A stretch of DNA of 34,029 nt from a bacterium (GTDB taxonomy: Bacteria; Bacillota_I; Bacilli_A; Acholeplasmatales; JAEDCM01), in contig JAILKD010000088.1 of assembly GCA_024694145.1 (NCBI GenBank), forward strand, positions 1 through 34,029. Reading direction: 5' to 3'. Both the position numbers and the translations under genes were made by a program. The notes beneath the pieces were generated by a model. The model did not search any database, had not been told where the DNA came from, and saw only the letters and a list, made by a program, of their open reading frames with translations. How positions within the stretch are numbered: position 1 is the first letter of the stretch; every line of letters starts with the position of its first letter. Below, in pieces: positions 20,902 to 29,235 of the stretch.

Positions 20902-21918
20902 TTATTCATAGCCTTTTGGATTTTTCTTCTGGAAGTTCCATGCTGATTTACACATATCATCAATTGTGTATTTACACTTAAAACCTAATTCTTTAAATGC
21001 TTTGCTGCTATCAGCATAGAATTCATCGATATCTCCTGGTCTTCTTTCTACAATTTTATAAGGAATATTAAACCCACATGCCTTTTCAAAAGCATGTAGT
21101 ACATCTAATACGCTTTCCCCTTTGCCTGTACCTAAATTATATTTAACTAATCCTGGATTTGTAAATAACTTATTTAATGCTTGGACATGACCGATAGCTA
21201 AGTCACAAACGTGTATATAATCTCTAACACCAGTTCCATCATGTGTTTTATAATCATTGCCAAATATATTTAAGAAAGGTCTTTTGCCTATTGCTACTTG
21301 TGTAATATATGGTGCTAGGTTATTAGGAATACCATTTGGGTCTTCACCAATTAGTCCGCTTTCATGTGCTCCAAATGGATTAAAGTATCTTAAAATAGCT
21401 ATATTAAAACGTTTATCGGAATTATATAAATCTTCTAAAATACGTTCAATGAAGTATTTAGTTGTTGCATATGTATTAGTTGTATTTCCAATTGGATGTT
21501 CTTCAGTGAATGGTAAAAACTGAGGGTTACCATATACTGTTGCTGTTGATGAGAATATAAAGTTAAACACGTTATATTCTTGCATAACTTGCAATATGTT
21601 TATTGCACCAGTAACATTATCTTCATAATATTTAATTGGAAATTTTACGCTTTCTCCAACTGCCTTAAAGCCAGCAAAATTTATTACTGCATCTATTTTG
21701 TTATTCTTGAAAACATTTCTTAAATCTTTCTTGTTAAGCACATCACCTTTGACAAATAAGAAATTTTTATTTGTAATTTGTTTGATTCTATTAATTACTA
21801 CTTCTTTTGAATTTGATAAGTTGTCAAATATAATGACATTATAATTGTTGATTAAAAGTTCAACACATGTGTGGCTACCTATGTAACCAGCACCGCCTAA
21901 AACAAGTATTGTTTTCAT
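20902..21918 (-). CDS. galE: UDP-glucose 4-epimerase
   Basis: ILVLGGAGYIGSHTCVELL, FSSTATVYGNP, ILRYFNPFGAHESGLIGEDP, GTGVRDYIHVCDLA. Confidence 0.95.
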   Translation of the reverse strand: MKTILVLGGAGYIGSHTCVELLINNYNVIIFDNLSNSKEVVINRIKQITNKNFLFVKGDVLNKKDLRNVFKNNKIDAVINFAGFKAVGESVKFPIKYYEDNVTGAINILQVMQEYNVFNFIFSSTATVYGNPQFLPFTEEHPIGNTTNTYATTKYFIERILEDLYNSDKRFNIAILRYFNPFGAHESGLIGEDPNGIPNNLAPYITQVAIGKRPFLNIFGNDYKTHDGTGVRDYIHVCDLAIGHVQALNKLFTNPGLVKYNLGTGKGESVLDVLHAFEKACGFNIPYKIVERRPGDIDEFYADSSKAFKELGFKCKYTIDDMCKSAWNFQKKNPKGYE

Positions 21919-21991
21919 ATAATCACCTCGTATACATTGTGAATATTCTATTTTAATTATAACATAATAAAAAATTAATTAAATAATAAAA

Positions 21992-22019
21992 GACATTATG
22001 TATTAAAATACATAATGTC
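21992..22019 (-). terminator. Terminator hairpin after the wzz-like gene (copy 2 of a duplicated element)
   Basis: Perfect palindrome GACATTATGTAT-TAAA-ATACATAATGTC; minus strand continues TTTTATTATTT. Confidence 0.7.
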
Positions 22020-22028
22020 ATTTAATAA

Positions 22029-23303
22029 TTAGTTGTTTTCAACTGTTTCTTTTTGTTCTTCTTTTTTTCCTAACTTTTTATGATCTAAACAAATATTTAC
22101 TATGCAACCTACAAAACATCCTAAGATTAATAATGCTGGTCCAGCAATTAATAATTTAATACCACCTTGAACTTTAACTGTATTGTTATTATATGATACA
22201 TAAGAACCTTCTGTTACTACTTCTTTTACAACTATTTTGAAATCATTTGTAAAGTTAGTTAAAACTTCGTCATATTTTTCAATTTTAGTATCAAATGCTT
22301 TCTTTTTAGTTTCGTAATCAGGATCGCTACTTCCGTTTTCTAATTGCTTATTAATTGCTTCTAATTTTCTTTCAAATTCTGCGTTTTCAACAGCTAATTT
22401 TGCAATAATTTCATTATATGCTGCTAAATCTGGAGCAGTTATATTTGAATTAAAACTATTTGCAACATCAACTAAATTATTTATTTTATTTTGATTTAAT
22501 TGTAAATCACTTTCATATTTTTGTTTTTGATTTAATAGCTCTGCTTCATATGATGTAAAATCTTTTACATAACCGTTTTTTTGAAGTTCTGTTACTAATG
22601 CTTCAACATTATTTTCAGTGAAATAAATTGTTAATTCATTATAATAAGCAGATAGCTTCTTACCATCTGATAAAGATACATCACCATATTTTTCGATTAG
22701 TTTTTCATATTGAGCTTGAAGTAATTCATATTGTTTAACCAAGCAATCTGCTTTTGTGTCATATACATTTGAATTTTTATATGTATCAAGTAATGAATCA
22801 TATTTAATAGTATCAAGTAATAAAAGAGTTTTGTTATATGGTTGATCAGCTACTGCATGGATAAATTTATTAGCTTGAGAACCATTTTTAAAATACTTAA
22901 CATTAGCAACTAATTTAAACTTCATATCAGTTACTTCATTAGTTGTTTCATTTCTAGTGATATCACAAGTAACTTGAATACCATCTTTATCAACTAATTT
23001 TTCAATATTAATGTTTTTAAATTCTTCGTTAGATTCTTTAACTTTATTTAATGAATTAGGAGAAATTAACATTTGATAATTAAATTTAGAATCATCAATA
23101 TATTTGCCTTCTTCTATGCCAGGTATTACATATTCATAATTAACATAATATTGTCTTTTATTTTGATTGTAATAGAATTTTACAAACAAAATGCCAACAA
23201 GTGTTATTGATAATGTTATGATTAATAGTAGTATTTTTCTACCAAATGCAACCTTAAATAAATCTAATAAAGATATACCTTCTTCATCTTTTTCTTCGTA
23301 CAT
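22029..23303 (-). CDS. Wzz-like chain-length determinant / polysaccharide co-polymerase
   Basis: N-terminal TM after short cytoplasmic segment (ISLLDLFKVAFGRKILLLIITLSITLVGI), long coiled-coil region, C-terminal TM. Confidence 0.8.
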   Translation of the reverse strand: MYEEKDEEGISLLDLFKVAFGRKILLLIITLSITLVGILFVKFYYNQNKRQYYVNYEYVIPGIEEGKYIDDSKFNYQMLISPNSLNKVKESNEEFKNINIEKLVDKDGIQVTCDITRNETTNEVTDMKFKLVANVKYFKNGSQANKFIHAVADQPYNKTLLLLDTIKYDSLLDTYKNSNVYDTKADCLVKQYELLQAQYEKLIEKYGDVSLSDGKKLSAYYNELTIYFTENNVEALVTELQKNGYVKDFTSYEAELLNQKQKYESDLQLNQNKINNLVDVANSFNSNITAPDLAAYNEIIAKLAVENAEFERKLEAINKQLENGSSDPDYETKKKAFDTKIEKYDEVLTNFTNDFKIVVKEVVTEGSYVSYNNNTVKVQGGIKLLIAGPALLILGCFVGCIVNICLDHKKLGKKEEQKETVENN

Positions 23304-23345
23304 AGGAATGCTCCTTTCATTAATATAAATATTAAATACATAAAA

Positions 23346-23374
23346 ATAATATCATATTAAGTTAAATAAAGCAA
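23346..23374 (-). promoter_or_regulatory. Candidate promoter of the polysaccharide operon
   Basis: Minus strand TTGCTT (23369-23374), 17-bp spacer, TATTAT (23346-23351), upstream of the wzz-like start. Confidence 0.5.
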
Positions 23375-23375
23375 A

Positions 23376-23409
23376 TGAAAATGTTTGCAAATGCGTGAAA
23401 ATTTTTGCA
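23376..23409. repeat. Direct repeat pair TGAAAATNTTTGCA, 20 bp apart
   Basis: TGAAAATGTTTGCA (23376-23389) and TGAAAATTTTTGCA (23396-23409), 13/14 identical, immediately upstream of the operon -35. Confidence 0.7.
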
Positions 23410-23478
23410 GCAACATTAATTATTGGCTTTATAAAGCCTTTTATTTATCTTTACAAAAATATTACATTTGATAAATTA

Positions 23479-23507
23479 TTGAAGATGTTTCTATTATTTT
23501 GTATAAT
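23479..23507 (+). promoter_or_regulatory. Candidate ald promoter
   Basis: TTGAAG (23479-23484), 17-bp spacer, TATAAT (23502-23507). Confidence 0.6.
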
Positions 23508-23555
23508 GAATTTAGTATTGTTCAATATATTAATATAATAATGGAGGTTTGTGTA

Positions 23556-24662
23556 ATGATAGTTGGAACAACAAAAGAATTAAAAGATAATGAATTTAGA
23601 GTTGGTTTAACACCTGATAATGTTCTTGCTTATGTATCAAGTGGCCATACTGTATTAGTAGAAAAAGGAGCAGGGTTAGGCGCAGGGTTTACTGATGAAG
23701 AATATGCTAGTGCTGGAGCTAAAATAGTTGAAACCGCTAAAGAAGTATATGAAAGTGTAGATATGCTTGTTAAGGTTAAAGAACCTGAAGAATGTGAATA
23801 TAAATATTTTAGAGATGGATTAATTCTATATACATATCTACATCTAGCTGCTAATAAACCATTAGCTTTAGAATTAATTAAAAAAGGTGTATCAGCAGTT
23901 GCTTTTGAAACAATAACTGATGATTTTAATAATTTACCATGCTTAAGACCAATGAGCCAAATTGCAGGTAGATTATCTATTCAAGAAGGAGCTAAATACT
24001 TAGAAAAAGGATTTGGTGGACGTGGAATACTTTTAGGAGGTGTTCCAGGTGTTGAAAGAGGTAAGATTGTAATACTTGGTGGAGGGGTTGCTGGTACATT
24101 TGCAGCTAAAGCAGCTATAGGTATAGATGCTCAAGTAACACTATTAGATATTAATCCAAATAGATTAGCATATCTAGAAGATATATTTGGTGCAAATGTA
24201 ACAACACTATATGCTACAGAAGCTAATATTAGAAAGTCTTTAGCTGAAGCTGACTTAGTAATAGGTTCTGTATTAATTCCAGGAGGTTCTACTCCTAAAC
24301 TTGTTAGAAAAGAACATTTAAAATTAATGAAGAAAGGTTCTGTTATTGTTGATATTGCAATAGATCAAGGTGGATGCTGTGAATCTAGCCATGTTACAAC
24401 ACATAAAGACCCAATCTTTATTGAAGAAGGAATTGTTCATTATTGTGTTGGTAACATGCCAGGAGCTGTACCTAGAACATCTACTATTGCCCTAGCTAAT
24501 GCTACTATAAAATATGGTTTAATGATTGCTAATTTAGGATTAGAAAAAGCAGTTCATAAAGATAAAGGTCTATACAATGGTATTAATATTTATAACCATA
24601 AATGTGTAAACAAAAATGTTGCTAAATCACTTGATTTAGAATATGTAGAAATATTAAAATAG
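23556..24662 (+). CDS. ald: Alanine dehydrogenase
   Basis: MIVGTTKELKDNEFRVGLTPDNV, YTYLHLAANKPLALEL, SQIAGRLSIQEGAKYLEK, VILGGGVAGTFAAKAA, DIAIDQGGCCESS. Start chosen for GGAGG at 23543-23547. Confidence 0.96.
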   Translation: MIVGTTKELKDNEFRVGLTPDNVLAYVSSGHTVLVEKGAGLGAGFTDEEYASAGAKIVETAKEVYESVDMLVKVKEPEECEYKYFRDGLILYTYLHLAANKPLALELIKKGVSAVAFETITDDFNNLPCLRPMSQIAGRLSIQEGAKYLEKGFGGRGILLGGVPGVERGKIVILGGGVAGTFAAKAAIGIDAQVTLLDINPNRLAYLEDIFGANVTTLYATEANIRKSLAEADLVIGSVLIPGGSTPKLVRKEHLKLMKKGSVIVDIAIDQGGCCESSHVTTHKDPIFIEEGIVHYCVGNMPGAVPRTSTIALANATIKYGLMIANLGLEKAVHKDKGLYNGINIYNHKCVNKNVAKSLDLEYVEILK

Positions 24663-24671
24663 TTTCAAGTT

Positions 24672-24697
24672 AAAAACGGCTAAAAATAGCCGTTTTT
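24672..24697. terminator. Terminator after ald (shared with the convergent gene)
   Basis: AAAAACGGCT-AAAAAT-AGCCGTTTTT, perfect 10-bp arms. Confidence 0.85.
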
Positions 24698-24716
24698 AAT
24701 TAGCAACAATTATTAA

Positions 24717-26033
24717 TTATACAAACATTATTAAATAAACTGGTAATATAATTAAATTACCTTCTTTTTTTAGAATATTTTTATTACCAAAAACAATTCC
24801 TTTTTTCATTTTATAATTTCCGTTTTCATCTATTAATTTCGGAATTGCTCTAAAATTATTTTGGTCTTTTCCTGATTTTATTTCTATTGGTAAAATTGAT
24901 AGATTATCATAATCATTAATTAGAAAATCAACTTCTCCAATTTTTTTACTATCAAAATAAAATAATTCATGTCCATGGGATATTAATTCTGTTGCACATA
25001 CTGTTTCATAAACAGATCCTAAATTAATTCCATAGTCATTATCTAATATAGCTCTTACATTATTTTTAAATAAAATGTTTGTTAACAATCCAACATCATT
25101 AAAATATAATTTCATAAGATTCTTGCTACTTGATTCTATAAGAGGAAATATGGGGTTGCTAACAGCTTTAACGCATTGTGCAATACCTGAATGAATCAAA
25201 TATTCGAAATCTTCACTATATTTCTCTGTTCTTTCTTTTTCTTTTTCCTCAATTTTATTTATTTGTAATCTTTTGACTTTGTTTTCCATATATGATGGCA
25301 TCATTTCATATATTCTACGAATATGCAATTTATGTTCTTCATCGTATTGACTACAATCATCACTATAATATAAATATGTTTGTTGCTGAACATTCCTCAT
25401 TTTATTTATGTTTTTCTCATTAACAAATTCTTTTACAGCATCTGGCATTCCACCACAAATCAAATATTCCTTGAATCTTTTTAAAAACGTTTCATGAACT
25501 GACTCGTTAATTTGAGTTAAATTATCAAAACATTCTTTTAAATAGTTTATCGCCTCTTGACCAACGTTGTTTGCCCATAAGAATTCTTCAAAGTCCATTG
25601 GGTACATCTTTAGTTCATTTATAGAACCCATAGGAATAAATGTATGCTTTAAAGTTATTCCAAGTAATGATCCACTTACAATATAGGTATATTTTTTATC
25701 TTGATTTAGTGCTTTTAACATAGTTAGAAGGTGAGGGTATACTTGTATTTCATCTAAAAAAATAATAGTATCATCAAAATCATTTAAAATAGAATTTTCA
25801 TAAGACGAGACCTGAATATAAAAGTCTCTTGTCGTTCTTATATTTGAAAAAATTTTTTCACCATTATAATCATCTTTTAAATTTATTTCTAGATAATTTT
25901 TAAAGTGTTTTTTTGAAAGATGCCTAATAATAAATGTTTTGCCTACTTGCCTTGCACCATCAATAACAAGAATTGTTTCTCTTTTACTTTTAAAATATTC
26001 AATTATTGCATTTTCTATCTTTCTTTTAAACAT
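24717..26033 (-). CDS. AAA ATPase with DUF4143-type C-terminal domain (copy 1)
   Basis: DGARQVGKTFII Walker A, TIIFLDEIQVYPHLL Walker B, SGSLLGI, MDFEEFLWA, GEVDFLINDYDNLSILPIEIKSGK. Start at MFKRK favoured (GGTGAT upstream); track start is 26045. Confidence 0.88.
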   Translation of the reverse strand: MFKRKIENAIIEYFKSKRETILVIDGARQVGKTFIIRHLSKKHFKNYLEINLKDDYNGEKIFSNIRTTRDFYIQVSSYENSILNDFDDTIIFLDEIQVYPHLLTMLKALNQDKKYTYIVSGSLLGITLKHTFIPMGSINELKMYPMDFEEFLWANNVGQEAINYLKECFDNLTQINESVHETFLKRFKEYLICGGMPDAVKEFVNEKNINKMRNVQQQTYLYYSDDCSQYDEEHKLHIRRIYEMMPSYMENKVKRLQINKIEEKEKERTEKYSEDFEYLIHSGIAQCVKAVSNPIFPLIESSSKNLMKLYFNDVGLLTNILFKNNVRAILDNDYGINLGSVYETVCATELISHGHELFYFDSKKIGEVDFLINDYDNLSILPIEIKSGKDQNNFRAIPKLIDENGNYKMKKGIVFGNKNILKKEGNLIILPVYLIMFV

Positions 26034-26049
26034 AATTATCACCACTTTT

Positions 26050-26127
26050 GCACTTTTCTAATATAATTATACTACTAATTTTGCACTTTTCCAATAAAAA
26101 ATAGGCGTAAAAAATACACTTTTCCAA
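26050..26127. repeat. 33-bp-period repeat array in promoter of ATPase copy 1
   Basis: Cores GCACTTTTCTAA at 26050, GCACTTTTCCAA at 26083, ACACTTTTCCAA at 26116; exact 33-bp spacing. Confidence 0.8.
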
Positions 26128-26174
26128 AGAATAATAGTGATAAAGCAATAAAACAATTCATATTAACCAACAAA

Positions 26175-26196
26175 AAAAGGCTTCGTTAAGCCTTTT
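26175..26196 (-). terminator. Terminator after the 26210-26650 gene
   Basis: AAAAGGCTT-CGTT-AAGCCTTTT, followed by T-run on the minus strand. Confidence 0.75.
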
Positions 26197-26209
26197 ATTT
26201 GCAAATGCA

Positions 26210-26650
26210 TTATTCTTCTTTAGGTGACCAACTTTCTTGTATTGGCCTAATATCAAGTTTACCACTTACTTTTACTGATACTTGATATTTATCTTCATAT
26301 ACAATTTCACCAGGTAAAAGGTTAGTATAAACTAAATAAAATGGATGATTGTAACGCTCAAGTAGCCACATAGCTGGCATTATCATATTAAGCATTTCTT
26401 CAGAGTTTTCTGTTTTAAAAAAACATATTACTTTTTCTTGATTTTTGCACTGTGGAGGCCATGGTAATTCATGGGCAAACCAGTCATCAATTTCTTTAAA
26501 TAAACTTTTATCTTCTTCATCCATTATATCATTTTGAATTAAATCCCAGCACATACTAAAAATACCTCTAGCATACATTGTGTTTTCTGCTAATTCTTGA
26601 CCTTGAATTCTTGCATATTTAAATCTAGAAATAATATTTTTATTTTCCAT
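26210..26650 (-). CDS. Hypothetical protein (about 146 aa)
   Basis: ORF with AAGGAGG 8 nt upstream of the Met at 26650 (MENKNIISRFKYARIQ); track start is 26668. Confidence 0.75.
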   Translation of the reverse strand: MENKNIISRFKYARIQGQELAENTMYARGIFSMCWDLIQNDIMDEEDKSLFKEIDDWFAHELPWPPQCKNQEKVICFFKTENSEEMLNMIMPAMWLLERYNHPFYLVYTNLLPGEIVYEDKYQVSVKVSGKLDIRPIQESWSPKEE

Positions 26651-26674
26651 ATGAAGGACCTCCTTCATTACATA

Positions 26675-27085
26675 TTATAGATTTTTAATAATTCTATTTT
26701 TTAAATCTTCAAATTTCTTTGGATCAAACTTATCACTATTATCTTTCCATTTAATATCAACAGTATCATTAATAAATCTAGGTATTACATGGATATGTAG
26801 GTGAAATACAGTTTGACCTGCAGCTTCACCACAGTTATTTAAAATATTAATACCATCGCAGTTAAATGTTTTTCTAAGAGCTTCTGCTATTTTTTTAGCT
26901 ATTTTCATAGCGTAACCAAAAGTATCAGAATCAATTTCTAAAACATTTGCGTAATGTTTTTTAGGTATCACAAGAGTGTGTCCTACACCTGCTTGTGATA
27001 AATCTAAAATACATTTAACTACATCATCTTCATATATTGTTGTTGAAGGAATACTTCCTTCTATAATCTTACAAAAAACACACAT
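26675..27085 (-). CDS. HIT-family (histidine triad) protein
   Basis: CVFCKIIEGSIPSTTIYED and HLHIHVIPR triad. Confidence 0.95.
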   Translation of the reverse strand: MCVFCKIIEGSIPSTTIYEDDVVKCILDLSQAGVGHTLVIPKKHYANVLEIDSDTFGYAMKIAKKIAEALRKTFNCDGINILNNCGEAAGQTVFHLHIHVIPRFINDTVDIKWKDNSDKFDPKKFEDLKNRIIKNL

Positions 27086-27235
27086 ATTTATACACCTCTA
27101 TTTTATTATATCATAAACTAAAGATTTTATGAAAAAAACAACGATTTATGATCATAAGATTATTTTTTAAGAGTTTAATTAATTGATAATATAAAATCTT
27201 AAAATAATTAATCAAATAATTTAATAGATAATATA

Positions 27236-27532
27236 TTATCTTTTTTCAAATTTTTTTCTCATTTTCTCATATTTTATAACTTCATCTATATTTTTAAAAT
27301 TAGGATTAGAAAACATATTTATTATCTCATCATCTAAATCTATTGCAACACATAATTTAGTTAATGCATGCAATGATATTTCTCCTTTTGATTCAAATCT
27401 TTTAATTGTTCCAAAAGGAACATTACTCATAGTTGCTAATTCTTTTTGTGTTATATTTTTAATTTTTCTTAACATTTTAAATCTTTTAGCTAACCCTAAA
27501 ATCATTTCGTCTGTAGTTAAAAAATATAGCAT
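27236..27532 (-). CDS. XRE-family HTH regulator (HipB-like)
   Basis: RFKMLRKIKNITQKELATMSNVPFGTIKRFESKGEISLHALTKLCVAIDLDDEI; AGGGG upstream of start. No HipA kinase ORF adjacent. Confidence 0.85.
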   Translation of the reverse strand: MLYFLTTDEMILGLAKRFKMLRKIKNITQKELATMSNVPFGTIKRFESKGEISLHALTKLCVAIDLDDEIINMFSNPNFKNIDEVIKYEKMRKKFEKR

Positions 27533-27553
27533 TTTAAATCCCCTCTCTAACAG

Positions 27554-27605
27554 ATAACATATTGTCTTTTTGTGCTTCTATTTTGCAAAAAGGATAATAT
27601 GTTAT
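27554..27605. promoter_or_regulatory. Inverted repeat upstream of the XRE gene
   Basis: Arms ATAACATATTGTCTTTTTG (27554-27572) and CAAAAAGGATAATATGTTAT (27586-27605), about 18/20 complementary, 13-nt centre. Confidence 0.65.
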
Positions 27606-28948
27606 ACCAATAAATAAGCCATATAATATGGAATAGTTAATATATTATTATTTTCTCCAACATTACTATTACATAATTTTATTAAGCCGTTAACGCTTGG
27701 ATATGTTTTTTTGTCGTTTAAAATAGTTTTTGAAGATTTTGTATTACCATTTTTAGCTTTTACTTCTACTAAAGTAATTATTTTGTTATATTTTGTTATA
27801 AAATCAATTTCTAATCCACTTTCTTTTGAAAAATAGAATAAAGGAATATTCATTTTAGAAAAAGCATCTGCAATTATATTTTCATAGATATATCCCTTAT
27901 ATTGCCCCATATCACCTAGAATAATATCACTTGCTGTTCCGTCATCTAACATAGATATAAATAATCCTGTATCAGCAAAATATAATTTAAATATATTGCT
28001 AATTTTATTGCCTTCTAGTGGATTTTCAAGAATAGATAAATTATAACAATAATTTACTAATCCGTAATCAACTAACCATTGTATTGCAGAATCATATTTT
28101 GCTGATGATCCTTTTTTCTCTATGTTTGAATACATAAACTTCTTGTTTTCTTTAGCTAACTGAGACGTGATAGATGAATATATTTTATTAATATTAGCTA
28201 ATAAAGATAAATCAGTTTTCTCGTTTTCTTTTTCATCTAAATGTTTTCCAAAATCATCTTTATAGCCTTCAAGGATATCTTTTTGTTCAATTAATGCATC
28301 GCGATAATTATTATTTCTAAAAAAAGCATCAACAACAGCAGGCATTCCACCAACACAAATGTATTCCCTAAAATACCTAAGCATAGCTTCATGTATAGAA
28401 TCTCTTACGGGCCTTCTATTAATAAAACAGTCTTTTATGTATGATAATGTATCTTTATTAATTCCTTTAGCCCATAAAAACTCTTCAAAGTCCATAGGCT
28501 TCATATAAACTGTATGCTCAAATCCGATTGGAGCACCACCATGATATTTTTTATTGTATCCTTTCAGTCCTAAAAGGGATCCTGAAGCGATTATATCAAA
28601 TCTTCCGTCCTCCATAAAAGGCTTTATAGCAGCTCTTGCTCCAGAACATTCTTGTATTTCATCAAGAACTAAAACGGTTTTAAACGGAATGAATTTTTCT
28701 TTTGGCCTAATAAAAGAAATATTAGTGATAATATCATTAACATTTAAGTCTTCATTAAAACATTTTTTAAGTTCAATATCTGTTTTAAAATTTATATATA
28801 TCACATTTTCATAATTCTCTTTAGAAAATTTTTTTATTATAAAAGTTTTACCAACTTGCCTTAATCCTTTTAAAATAAATGCTTTTTTCTTAAACTGAAG
28901 TGATTTTTTCCACTCGTAGAGCTCTTTTTCGATTTTTCTTTCAAACAT
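27602..28948 (-). CDS. AAA ATPase with DUF4143-type C-terminal domain (copy 2)
   Basis: KGLRQVGKTFII, VLVLDEIQECSGA, SGSLLGL, MDFEEFLWAKG, GLEIDFITKYNKIITLVEVKAKNG. Start at MFERK favoured (AAGGGTGAT upstream); track start is 28957. Confidence 0.88.
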   Translation of the reverse strand: MFERKIEKELYEWKKSLQFKKKAFILKGLRQVGKTFIIKKFSKENYENVIYINFKTDIELKKCFNEDLNVNDIITNISFIRPKEKFIPFKTVLVLDEIQECSGARAAIKPFMEDGRFDIIASGSLLGLKGYNKKYHGGAPIGFEHTVYMKPMDFEEFLWAKGINKDTLSYIKDCFINRRPVRDSIHEAMLRYFREYICVGGMPAVVDAFFRNNNYRDALIEQKDILEGYKDDFGKHLDEKENEKTDLSLLANINKIYSSITSQLAKENKKFMYSNIEKKGSSAKYDSAIQWLVDYGLVNYCYNLSILENPLEGNKISNIFKLYFADTGLFISMLDDGTASDIILGDMGQYKGYIYENIIADAFSKMNIPLFYFSKESGLEIDFITKYNKIITLVEVKAKNGNTKSSKTILNDKKTYPSVNGLIKLCNSNVGENNNILTIPYYMAYLLV

Positions 28949-28975
28949 ATTTATCACCCTTCTTTAATTATATTA

Positions 28976-29107
28976 TAGACTTTTCCAAGCGACTTTTCAA
29001 CATATTTATAGACTTTTCCAAGTGAGTTTTTAGCAAAACTATAGACTTTTCCGAGCGACTTTTTTCATTTTAAGTAGATTTTTCCAAGGGACTTTTATAA
29101 AAAATGT
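28976..29107. repeat. 33-bp-period repeat array (4 units) in promoter of ATPase copy 2
   Basis: Units at 28976, 29009, 29042, 29075; consensus TAGACTTTTCCAAGCGACTTTT plus 11 variable nt; exact 33-bp spacing. Confidence 0.9.
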
Positions 29108-29235
29108 TTTATTTTTCTTATTATAATTTAAAATATTTTTTCTTATTTTACACAAAATAAAGCTTTGTTGTAAATAAGTTAAATAAATGATAAAATTAAT
29201 ATAGTATATTAAAAGTTCTACTATTGGAGGTATTT

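Noticed and set aside
23425-23438. Hairpin GGCTTT-AT-AAAGCC before ald as a riboswitch attenuator
   Set aside because: Six-bp arms with a 2-nt loop, and it lies upstream of the best ald promoter, so it cannot attenuate that transcript.
27121-27235. Palindromes TTATGATCATAA (27146-27157) and AAGATTTTAT/ATAAAATCTT (27121-27130, 27191-27200)
   Set aside because: Very AT-rich intergenic DNA where short palindromes are expected by chance; no strand-specific pairing evidence.
28554-28814. Plus-strand 86-aa ORF antisense to ATPase copy 2
   Set aside because: Covers conserved Walker B region on the other strand; shadow ORF.
28976-29107. CRISPR array interpretation of the 33-bp-period repeats
   Set aside because: Only four units, with variable filler of about 11 nt, far too short for spacers; no cas genes; units overlap a promoter.
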